DNA of 64,000 nt, from assembly GCA_028274465.1 (NCBI GenBank), contig CM051455.1, positions 96,728,365-96,792,364 of the forward strand. The letters run 5' to 3'. The stretch comes from Plantago ovata (lineage: Eukaryota; Streptophyta; Magnoliopsida; Lamiales; Plantaginaceae). This document shows, one piece after another, positions 22,001 through 32,280 of the stretch; position 1 is the stretch's first letter; every line of letters starts with the position of its first letter. A model generated the notes under the pieces. It did not search any database. It saw only the letters and a list, made by a program, of their open reading frames with translations, and had not been told where the DNA came from. The position numbers and the translations under genes are program-made.

Positions 22001-23223
22001 TCAATGGCAACCTTGAGGAAGAGGTCTATATGGTACAGCCGGAAGGTTTTATTAGTAAAACCAGGCCAACTGTTGTATGCAAATTACAAAGATCCATCTA
22101 TGGGCTAAAGCAAGCGTCAAGGAGCTGGAATATCCACTTTGATGAAGCTGTCAAATCATTTGACTTCATCAGAAGCAAGGAAGATCCCTGTGTCTACGCT
22201 AGGCACAGCGACAAGGGAGTCGTTTTCATGATCATTTATGTTGATGACATTTTGATCATGGGAAACAATGTCTCTATGCTAGAAGAGACTAAAGTTTGGT
22301 TATCAAGTACCTTCTCAATGAAGGACTTGGGTGAATCGAACTACATCCTAGGGATCAAGATCTTTAGAGATAGATCCAAGAGGATGTTAGGATTGACACA
22401 GTCCACCTACATCGACAAAATACTGAAGCGTTATACGATTGACGACTCAAAGAGAGGCTTTCTCCTAGCTAGGCATGGGATTGTCTTATCAGTTAAGGAT
22501 GGTCCTAAAACTGATGAAGAAAGAAACGCAATGAGTCGTGTGCCCTATGCTTCGGCAGTAGGGTCTATAATGTATGCAATGAATTGCACAAGACCCGATG
22601 TGGCATATGCGCTTAGTGTCACTTGTCGACACCAACAGAATCCAGGAGTACCTCACTGGACTGCTGTAAAGATCATTCTTAAGTACCTTCGACGGACTAA
22701 AGAGATGTTCTTGGTGTTTGGTGGAGAACCAGAATTAAAGATGTCTGGGTATGTCGACGCTAGATTTGAATCAGATCCTGATGACTTTAAGTCACAGACA
22801 GGATACGTATTCAAATTGAACGGAGGAGCTGTCTGTTGGAAGAGTTCTAAGCAAGCCACGGTTGCTAACTCATCCACAGAAGCCGAGTACATTGTTGCAT
22901 CAGAAGCATCGTAAGAAGCTGTCTGGATTTCAGAGTTCTTGAAGGAATTGAGGGTTGGTCCTGCTCCCAGTCCAATAACGATTTATTGTGACAATACGGG
23001 CGCCGTCGCTCAAGCTACGGAGCCTAGATCTACAAACAAGAACAAACATGTACTTAGAAAATATCACATTATACGTGAGATTATTGATAGAGGAGAAGTT
23101 AGTATAGAACGTGTCTCTGCCACGGACAACGTGGCAGATCCTTTCACCAAGGTCTTATCAGTGGAAGTCCACTTAAGACATTATGCTAATCTGGGTATTA
23201 GGCATAAAGGTGACTGGCTCTAG
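19004..23223 (+). pseudogene. gag-pol region of the copia element
   Basis: Gag begins at 19004 (MASISLRVVLEKQILTGPNF) and ends in a basic zinc-knuckle zone (FCKQKGH) near 19800. Pol follows from about 19880: protease ([14 protein letters not shown]), the integrase GAG pre-domain ([14 protein letters not shown]), integrase core ([27 protein letters not shown]), RT ([30 protein letters not shown]) and RNase H ([27 protein letters not shown]). The RNase H tail ends at 23223, just before the purine tract CCAAGTGGGAGAT and the 3' LTR. Most of pol is one long open stretch. It is broken by a few breaks in all, so it is a fairly young fossil. Confidence 0.9.
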
Positions 23224-23237
23224 TCCAAGTGGGAGAT

Positions 23238-25315
23238 TGATAGTGTATATGTCCTAGAGACAGTCCTTATTAAGGGCATGAAGCCCTTATAGAGGGCATA
23301 TATGTACTATTACACAGGTCAACATAATATAATATATGTTTGTTGCTTTTACTATTGAGTATCGCTTTCATATTTATATTACATTAGGCATGCAACATGT
23401 CATATCTCTATTTCGGTCTGTATTGATATTAAACATGTCCCCTCGGATAGATGACCAATCACACAGATAGTGGGAGCTATGTGAGTTATCTTCTATCCCA
23501 AACTCTCCCTAGTCTAGGTTCATCTCGGATGTAGGGGTCTGAATGAACCAGATGAGACTAGTATGCGTGGAGGTTATACTTGTTGGAGCAAGTGTGAGCC
23601 GATCCCACGGCCACGGAACGGATTGTTGGACAATCGAGAAACGTTCCCATAACTGCGCATAGTTGTTCGAAGAAGGATTATCGAACAATGGAAGTACCCA
23701 CCAGACACTCCCATCGATGTATACTCTACACCGAAGTGTCTATGGGAACCGGTAAGTTGTTGAAGTGATGCCAGTCGTCCTTTGGACTTACAGGACTTTA
23801 TCATCACATTTGTTGCCCCATATCCTTGGTGGACTCGTCGATGTCAGCTCTGAATAAGCAGTTGACCTAAGACACGATCCAAGATTATGGCTACATACAA
23901 ATGGGGATGATAAGTGTTTCTGTGAAGGATTCATCTCTCAAGTGTAGCACAGGAGAGTACTGCTCATAGTCTTCATAGTTGTGTTGGTAAAGTCACTGGC
24001 CAATGCATTGATGTATTATAATAGTCATAAGTATATCTTAGTAACCAAGCAACTCCCTGAGACGCCCATGGATGTATTATTGGGATAGATACATCATCGA
24101 TCCTAGATGCATTCGAGTCAGGCAGATGAAGGGACGTTACCATCGCCGCGTTGAGCGCAACAGACTTCGCAACGAAAGGGTTTGCTTTGAGAAACCTCTC
24201 AAACGTCCTCATGTATTAATATTGCAAATGGAACCGTCTAGGAATTCCATTTTGCCTAGTCTAGGACTTGCTTAATACAATGAGGCCCTATGGGTCACAC
24301 TATGTGGTGATTCAGCTTATCAGAATATCCTTGAAGATGGAATCGTAATTAATTTGGAATTAATTGTGATTGATGGATTATAATTGATTTGGAATTAATT
24401 ATAATATTTGGTGGCTCAATTAATGATTTGGAATTATTAATTGTATTTTATGTAAATACAATTAAAGATTATATTTTGGAAATATAATAGAGGTTTGATT
24501 TGAAAGGATATGTTAATGTAGAATTAACATATGCACATGGGCAAAATCTACTTGGAGTTTGAATTGCCTTAGAACTATAAGTGGGTCCCAAAATTGGGAC
24601 CCACCTATCTCCCGTAGGACATGGGCGCGCGCGCGCGCGTAGGCTGGATAGGGGAAGGAGTTCGACTCCTTCCTCTAATAGAAGTCCAAGGGATAAGTTA
24701 GATTTTCCTGATTGAGTTTTAATTTGATTGAGAATGAATCTAGACTTGATATTGGTTTCCTAGTGCGATAAGAATTAGATTCTTATTCCTTTACGAAGTC
24801 TAATTGCTTATGCTTTAGGCTTCTATTGACTACTATATATAGTAGACTATTAGAGAGCTTTTTCATGATTCTGAACAATCAATTCTTAGAGAATTATTCT
24901 ACCCAGTTTTCTTAGAGAAAATAAAAAGCTCTCCCCTCCTCTATAAGCCACACGCGCGCGCCACCTTGCCGGAGGAATCGCCGCCCCGTCTTCTTGGTCA
25001 CACAAAGAATATCCTAGCATTCTTCCGATAGGCTGTTCATCCGTGGATACCAAGGTTGAGGTTCTAGGAGCTGGAAACTAACTCTTATTGTCTTGCAGAT
25101 AATCAGAGTATTGCAGATATCTTCGACTTCGACGAAGGAGAAGATACACCGGATTATTACGAAGACTTGGAAGCTGCTTTGGAAGTAAGGTTAGTCTTCT
25201 AATTGACGTGTTTACATATATACGTAATATACATAATCAATTAACATGTATGTTAAGAAAATTTTTGAAATTCCGCTGTGTACCCTAGGGGTAACTCTGA
25301 CCGTATTTTCTTACA
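23238..25315 (+). repeat. 3' LTR of the copia element
   Basis: It runs from TGATAGTGTATATG, immediately after the purine tract AAGTGGGAGAT (23227-23237), to TTTTCTTACA, followed by the target duplication CAAGC. It is co-linear with the 5' LTR with scattered substitutions and a few small indels. Confidence 0.92.
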
Positions 25316-26799
25316 CAAGCAACTAAGCTAGACTCTAATGCAAAAAAAATAAAATAATGCAACACAAAAAATGGAGTCTCATGCCAAATGAAATGAAATA
25401 ATCTATTGAATCTATCAAAAACTTATGAACAAAGACCATACAAATCATAACATGGATATTGGTTGAAGAATGCCATGATTGACTCATACACATTCACATA
25501 TGCACTATGTTAAACAAGATAGTCTCTCGTAACATTCTCTACCTGGACCTAGTCAGTGACGACGTAATGAAACATGTTAAAATACGAATGGTTGTCTCGT
25601 GCCTATGAAACTGAGGACTTACTGCTGTTCACCAAGTTAAGACTTTTTCTCAAAGAGGTCGAACCAACACTGGCTCTCATCAAACGAATGAGGGTTCCCT
25701 AAAAGTTCACACTCCCCTAATTTATCCATCTCTCAAGCAAAGTCATAAACTAATCACCACTTCCTGAATGGCAGGACGAGGTGGTCTAGAACAGATGACA
25801 CTCAAACAAACAAAAGACAAAAAATTACAACTCGATTACGAATCATTACAAGAATTGAAAAAACGAGACAAACACTTTGCTAAACTTCTTTTTGGCTTTC
25901 TTTGACCCTTCTTTTCTTTTTTGGGGTCTCTTTTTTTTCCTTTTTTTTTCTTTTCCAGATTTTTTTCTTTTTCCTGGAATTTTTCCTTCTTTTTTTTCGA
26001 TTTTTTCCTTTCTTTTTTTTTTAAATAGCCAGCAGTAGCACAACGAAAAGAAATTACAATGACTCACAAACGACCTCCCCAAACCTATTCGAAAGAATAG
26101 GTTGAAGCACAAACTTTACGACAAAGGAAAACAAACTCACAACACTCAAAAATCGAAAAACAAGTCTGATGATAGCGTAACCCCCTCCCCAAACCTATTC
26201 GAAAGAATAGGTTGCAAACAAAGGATCACACAATCTCACACTACCTCTTTCCTAGGCATTTAGCAATCTCAAAGCAAGGTGAAGACTTGTTGCCTCTTAG
26301 GTACATAATTACTCGGGAAAACAACCACAAGACTCTAACATGCATCATCCTATTATAAAGGCCTTCGTGAATCGCAGTAGAGAAAACACCACTAAGTGAT
26401 GTCGAGACTACCAAGCTTAACTAAGTGCAAACATAAATGTGACAAGCCAAGCGAGAAAAACCTCAAACAAATTCATAGAGATGAAACATATGGTTAAAGG
26501 TCATAACTAGTTAATGTTCCCAATAAAAAAGTTCAAAAAATTTGGTAATAAACTCCACATAAAACATGCAAGACTAGACTAGAATGAATGTAGTGTATGT
26601 AGTGTATGCAACTAAATTACTAGGAAAGCGATAAACGTGCAAATGCAAATGCAAACAAAATACAAGATACCATACTCAACATACCAATGCCAAGCCCCAA
26701 ACTAACAACAATAGTTCACTTAAATCCCATCCCCCCTCATGAAACTAAAGCTAGTCCCTAGCAATAAGAGAATGAGGAAATAAGAAGTGATACTAGATG
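25316..26799 (-). other. Non-coding internal part of Athila-like fossil A
   Basis: This region continues fossil A after the copia insertion and is co-linear with fossil B at 44050-45300 (CTCATGCCAAATGAA, GTCTCTCGTAACAT, CTACCTGGACCTAGTCAGTGACGAC). It holds a T/C-rich (purine on the minus strand) tract at about 25900-26025. It also holds two copies of the module CCTCCCCAAACCTATTCGAAAGAATAGGTTG (split here only for description: CCTCCCC then a hairpin with stem CTATTC/GAATAG) at 26074-26104 and 26184-26214. No coding signal was seen. Confidence 0.6.
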
Positions 26800-27720
26800 T
26801 TACCGAGTGGTTCGGCCTCGGTCGGCTGAGTGCACAGGATGTAAGGTATCGAGATTGCCCGAGGGCCCTTGTTGGTGATCATCGGAGCCCGTGGTGGTTC
26901 TACTAACAGATCGAATAGAGCCAACTCCTCCATCAGTATTCATGGTATCCTCATTGTCCCTATTGTCTTCATTGTTACCATCATCATCATTAGAAGAATT
27001 GCATTGTCGAAAAGAAGCCTCAAGATTAGCCGTTGCAGCTATGGGGTTTTCCATCCGATATCTCTCTAATAGCCCGTAAATTGTTGAAGGGGAAAGAGCC
27101 GTGCTCTTATAGTCTCCCTCACCAATGTCCTCTACCCCATGGAACTTACAGTAAGCTGTGATGAAGCTCGGAAACACAGAGGTTTTCTTCTTCTTTGCCC
27201 AATGTCGCCCATATTCTTCATGTATGATGCTCCCGATGTCTATATGGTGCTCCCTCAATAAGCAGTCGAGGAGCACCACAAAGAAGGGATGGGTGTCCAT
27301 GTCATTATGTTTTGGAATCAAGTTAGCGATACGGAGCTTTATCACCACTGTCGACTCAAGACTAAATCTGTTGTGATGAGGCCGCCCCGGTTGCTTCCTA
27401 GTCTCACGAACCTTGCATTCCTGGTGGCAGATTTCTACCGTGATATTGTTTCCAATCCCTTTAGTGGCACGTGAATAGATATAAGAATGGTCACTCCCGG
27501 TGAATTCTCGTTCCACCATATGGATAAAGCGCGAAGTTGATGCAAAAGTCCATGGCTTGAACACACCTCTAACGAGATCACTCTCCTTCTCTTGAAGATT
27601 AGTATACCCAACATAGAACTCATGGAGAACGTCCTTGTCAACCTTCGACATGGTTGGAATCGATCCACCTCCAATGCCTCATCGTAGCCAAACGAAAGTG
27701 CTCCTCTCTTTTTGTGGCAT
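26800..27720 (-). pseudogene. Athila-type downstream ORF of fossil A (putative plant transposon domain)
   Basis: The minus-strand reading region has a stretch typical of the Athila-associated plant transposon protein family: THPFFVVLLDCLLREHHIDI, then a lysine-rich turn and VFPSFITAYCKFHGVE. An N-terminal half follows the pattern ...GYTNLQEKESDLVRGV. The C-terminal quarter is low-complexity Asn/Asp/Ser-rich, ending in an Arg/Thr tail. The product lies between protease and 3' LTR, where Athila elements carry their third ORF. Its role is unknown. It belongs to a fossil with several breaks. Confidence 0.6.
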
Positions 27721-28489
27721 GGCACCTACAAACATTCATTAGTACCTTGTACAGTAAAAAGCTTCATGCATATGCAAATGCAAGAGTGAAACAAACGAGT
27801 AACTTCATCATCTCGCCTAATCTTCAAAACACCAAGTCTGATCTAGCTACCATAATGCAACGTATCAACATATCATAATATGTAACATATCTCAATAGGC
27901 TTATGCTAGATAACTAGTAACCTCAAATCATAAGATTCATTCAAACCATAGTACTCAAAAATTTCACCAAAAAGTCTCAAACCCCATCAATCAAGTGTTC
28001 TACCAACATGTCTACCTTAATCATACCAATAATCCTATCATATAACATGGAATGAAAGAAAAGAAGCAATGCAAAACGAGACATAGACATCAAGTAAGCA
28101 AAAATTCCCAATCTATCAAACCAAGCGAAAATGAGCAAGCAATTGGTAATGAAAATTGATTCTAATCTCATAAACAATCAACCAATACATTATATAAGCT
28201 CAATTGAAGCACAGATCAAGAAACCCCCAAATTTGAAAAATTAGGGTTCATGTAAAGTTACCTCAGATCTGAAAAACGAATGAACTAGGGTGAAAATTGT
28301 TCGGATAGAATGAAAGAGCACGTAATGGGCTTCGATTGAAGCTAAAGAACACCAAATTTGATGGAGAATTGAAGGAATTATGGAATAAAGAAGAATTTTT
28401 GAGTTTTTGGGTGTTTTGGAGTAAGAGGGGTGAAGAAGATGAGAGAATGAGGATAATGGGGAGAAATCCCGCTTTTCTACTTGTCTAAG

Positions 28490-28665
28490 GACAGGGGGCG
28501 ATTCGCCCCGTGTGTGGGCGATTCGCCCCCCATCGCCAGAGAGCGTGAAGCTCTCTGGCGGTGTGGGGTGAATCGCCCCATATATGGGGCGAATCGCCCC
28601 CCACTGCCAGAGAGCCTGAAGCTCTCTGGCGACGCGGGGCGATTCACCCCCCACCTCCAGAGGTG
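28490..28665. repeat. GC-rich palindrome array, internal region of fossil A
   Basis: Six variants of GGGCGATTCGCCC (13 nt, self-complementary arms around one central base) alternate with two copies of a longer hairpin built from GCCAGAGAGC...GCTCTCTGGC. It is strongly GC-rich in an AT-rich setting. The core repeats the motif type in the same element's LTR (15250-15360). Confidence 0.8.
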
Positions 28666-28856
28666 GGGAGATGAATTTTTTTTGAAAAAAGTTCAGTTTT
28701 CATCCCGAAAACCATTCTCCTCATAAAAACACTCGAAAAAATTCACTCAAACATAAACATAAGCACAAAACATCACATAAACGAACAAATTCACATAAAG
28801 AAAGGCAAATTGTTCAATGTATGAATGCATGCAATGCAATAAAGCGATAAAAGCTC

Positions 28857-28871
28857 TGGGTTGCCTCCCGG
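28857..28871 (-). other. Athila hallmark GGGAGGCAACCCA
   Basis: The minus strand reads CGGGAGGCAACCCAG. This short conserved word is commonly found downstream of the coding region in Athila-type elements, and supports both the family call and the minus orientation of fossil A. Confidence 0.6.
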
Positions 28872-28915
28872 ATAGCGCCATTGTTTATAGTCTTTGACTC
28901 GACTTCTTCTTGCTC

Positions 28916-29450
28916 TTAGTTCTTTTTGAGGGTACTAGACTTCCCCTTCATGGATCTTTTCCTCATGCCACGAACCTGTGAATGAGAATGAACATAGACA
29001 GCAAGACCAAAGTAGTTAATTGTGTGAGAAGCATTGAAGTGAATATTTGGATCAGATATGGCTCGCAACACATGTTGCTTGCCATCCACCTCAATGGTGC
29101 AAGTTCTTCGGTAGATGTCTATCACGGAGCGTAGCTTAGTCAAGAACGTTCGCCCCAAGAGAACAACATCCCCCATCCTAGGTGTAGACGCCAACATAAC
29201 TACAAAGTTGGTGTATACAAAAGCTTCACCAATCTTAACCAATACGTTCTTCACAACGCCTTCGGGTCTCACAAAGGATCCATCCGCCAATTGCACAATA
29301 GCCTTATGCTCAGATAGTTTTCCAAGGCCACTCTTCTCAAACACATTCATTGGGAGCACATTAGAGTAAGATCCCGTATCTAGTGTAGCACGAACATCTT
29401 CAAGTTCACCAACCCCAATCTTAACATCGAAAGTCTCCTGTAGTCAGCCT
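28916..29450 (-). pseudogene. Aspartic protease region of Athila-like fossil A
   Basis: The minus strand shows a retropepsin-like segment: ATLDTGSYSNVLPMNVFEKS holds the DTGS active-site motif, followed by KAIVQLADGSFVRPEG, FVVMLA and VVLLGRTFLTKLRSVIDI. This is the order seen in Athila/gypsy proteases. Upstream gag and downstream RT are not visible. The right edge at about 29450 meets the CACTA-like exon, with an intron-like TTTACCATTGCAG sequence at the junction. Confidence 0.65.
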
Positions 29451-29459
29451 GCAATGGTA

Positions 29460-30040
29460 AAATATTTATAAATTAGGTTATAAGAAATATTTCAATGTGA
29501 AAGAATAATTATGTAGATGAGACAAAATACGTATCGCAGTCTTCTCGGCCATCGGGTCCGTCCATACACCTTGCTTGGTCAAGTGTCCATTATCGAAGTT
29601 CTGGTACAAGGTAAGCTCATCTCCCCCTCAACGATCTTCAAAATGCAAATAATTCACGGATTAGTAAGCATATTGACTTAAACAAAAAAAAAAGGATAAT
29701 TCGTAGAAACTAAACAAAACTAAATATCTTCTTATTGCAAGAAGGTGACGGGTCAACTGGGACCGCGAATCAAGATGGCGTCGTGCCACCACGGTTCCAT
29801 ATGATGGCTGAGTCATCCTGTTCAGTTTGTTTTGAGCCGCCACCTCTACTATTGGCTTCTGCTTCCAATAGTTCACCCACTTAGGCAACTCTTTCTCCCC
29901 GATCCAAGTTGTACTCTTCCGCTTCATCTTGACATTGTGGATCTTCTTCCTCGACAACTCCGACCTCATAAGCTCAAATGCATACCATATCTGTTTGAGC
30001 AGGGCATTTGGAAGCAGGAAGTTCTTAGTACAATAGAATT
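29460..30040 (-). pseudogene. CACTA (Ptta/En/Spm) transposase-24-like remnant
   Basis: Two minus-strand coding stretches were found. About 30020-29730 reads LLKQIWYAFELMRSELSRKK, then TTWIGEKELPKWVNYWKQKP and AAQNKLNRMTQPS, matching the W..YW...QNK.NR pattern of Transposase_24. About 29620-29500 reads GDELTLYQNFDNGHLTKQG then VWTDPMAEKTA, like the THTKKDG-W-DPRAE block that follows it in the family. The two are separated by an intron-like or decayed spacer with stops. No CACTA terminal repeats were seen. The second stretch ends toward the fossil A protease, suggesting that A or a deletion cut it. Confidence 0.5.
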
Positions 30041-32280
30041 AGGCACAATCAGTGAGTATCTTCACTAATCTATATAATATATGAACCGAAGAATATTTCA
30101 TTAGTTGAGCTTAAAGAATGCTCATTCTAGTCATCTCATTGGTTAAAATTCATTAAATGTCATTAATGAAGAAACAATGCTAGATAAATGTTGGGAACAA
30201 GAATAAAAAATCTATCTATATAATATATGAAAGAAAGGTTATTTGATTGGATCCCCTTAATCCATGCCCATTCTAGCAATTTGATTGGTTAAAATTCATT
30301 AAATGACATTAAATCATTTAAATTCAAATTCTGATTGTGTGCGAAAGGTAGGTTGATATGTTGATCGAAACGTCAATTCTTTCGAGCATACTCTAGAAAA
30401 ATAAGTGTTGGTAAAACAATTCTAGGCTACTTTAGAGAAATGATCGCGCACTCGTGACAAATGAATCTATCTATTATATATATGAAAATAAATTGATTGG
30501 CTCTCCTTAAGCCATTAAGCCATGCCCATTCTTCAAATGCTTTGATTGGTAGAAATTCATTTATTATGTCATTAACACTCAATTTTTATTGTTGGAACAC
30601 CTATATCATCTTATTTTCATTATACCCAATCCATCCATATTCCCACTCAAATTAAAATTACTCATGTTTAAAAATAGTTATTAATAATTAGTGGCTTATT
30701 ACTATTTGTCAATAACCTGGTTAATATAAAAAAAATACGTAATCTTTTGTACATAATTTACATTTGTTTAGGCAAGTTATTATTCGCCATGCACAATATT
30801 GATAAAATATACACGTTGCCACTGAATATTGAAAGATCTACGTTCCGACTGACAATTATGTACATTTCGATGGTTCTATTCTACAGTAATTTAGAACACT
30901 AATTGCAATTGACATGTCTATTTGGTAATAATTTAGAATACTAACTGCATTCGACATATTTATTCCGTAATAATTTACAACATTACATGCGTCTACGGGT
31001 CAATTCCGTATTAATTTTGAACATTCACTGCAATCGACGTGTATATTTCAAAATAATTTAGAATACTAAAAATAAACGTAATAAAGAGTTTGACCATATT
31101 TTCTCATGATGGTGTAGTAAAGATTATTATTTCCTACACATTTATTTGATGATAATGCATGAAAACAAATGATCATACTCGACCTCAGAAGTATATTATT
31201 AATAATTTAATGGGGATGGATTAGTCACTCATAAGTCACAATATTGATGTCAATGGGATAGGTACCGTCTGCACCATATTTGTATCCTACGATAGAAAGT
31301 CATGTATACACAATACTTCAGTTACCTCGACCCACATGAAATATTTGAAAATTTATTTTATTGGTTGAAGATGGATTCGGTTATGAGTTAGTGAGGGTCC
31401 AATAAATCATGGGTTGGTGTTGGTCCAGACGTGGACCACTTGAATACCCATTAACATTTAAATATGCAAATGATTTGAAAATAGTAAGTGCAAGCAACAA
31501 TTTAGAACATAAATGCCATCAACTGATCTATTTTGTAATGATTTAGGATACAAATTGCGTTCAATGTGTTTTATTACGATATGATTTAGAATACTAAGTG
31601 TGTTTAAAGAACTTATTCCTTTAATAGTTTAAAACACTAGCTAGGTTCGACGGACCTATTTAGCAATATTTTAGAATATCAACTGTGTTCGTCGGGTCTA
31701 TTTTATAATACTTTAAAAGACTGACCGTATATGACGGGCCTATTCTGAAATAATTTAGAAATTAAATATATTCGAAGTGCTTATTTCACAATAATTTAGA
31801 TCACTATCTGCACTCGACAGTCTATTCCACAATAATTTAGAATACTATTTGCATACGACTGTTCTATTTCGAAATAGTTTTAGAACACTAACTGCAACCG
31901 ATGATTCTATTTTTTAATAATTTAAAATACGGATTGCATTCAACGGGTATATTCTGTATAAAATTAGAATACTAACAATGTTTGACGGGTCTATTCCATA
32001 TAAGTTAGAATATTAATTGCATCTGGCAGGTAAATTCTGCAACAAATAGAGAACACTAATTGCATTCGATGAATCTATTATGTGATAATTTAAAATACTA
32101 ACAGTGTTCGACGGGTCTGTTTCGTAATATATTATTTAGAATACTGATTGCATCCGACGGGTCTATTATATAATAATTTAAAATACTATCAATGTTCGAC
32201 AGGTCTATTCCGTAATAATTTAGAACATTGATTGCATTTGACGGGTCTATTTTGTAACAATTTAGAATACTAACAATGTT

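Larger units (their letters stand above)
15719..25315 (+). mobile_element. Ty1/copia element with both LTRs, complete in structure
   Basis: The 9.6-kb element has 5' LTR 15719-17813, a tRNA-iMet primer site, a GC-rich leader, gag, pol in copia order (protease, integrase, RT, RNase H), a purine tract and 3' LTR 23238-25315. It is flanked by the 5-bp duplication CAAGC (15714-15718 and 25316-25320). The LTRs differ by roughly 2-3% by eye, which suggests about one to two million years at usual plant rates. The coding part carries only a few breaks. It inserted into Athila-like fossil A. A lineage within Ty1/copia is not assigned; the gag opening (LTGPNFLDWIRNIRLVL) is of the copia UBN2-type. Confidence 0.92.
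14472..29450 (-). mobile_element. Athila-like Ty3/gypsy fossil A (split by a copia element)
   Basis: On the minus strand the order is protease (29450-28916), the Athila hallmark GGGAGGCAACCCA (28858-28870), an Athila-type downstream ORF (27720-26800), repeated hairpin/purine modules, and the 3' LTR (15683-14472). No reverse transcriptase or integrase is visible between protease and downstream ORF, so it looks like a non-autonomous or internally reduced form. No second LTR is seen on the right, where it abuts CACTA-like DNA. It is broken, with several breaks. The copia element at 15719-25315 inserted 35 bp internal to its 3' LTR, so A is older than that element. Confidence 0.7.

Noticed and set aside
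28490-28665. CRISPR-like array of regularly repeated short palindromes
   Set aside because: Spacing is irregular, spacers are not unique, and the setting is a plant gypsy retroelement; the same design occurs in its LTR.
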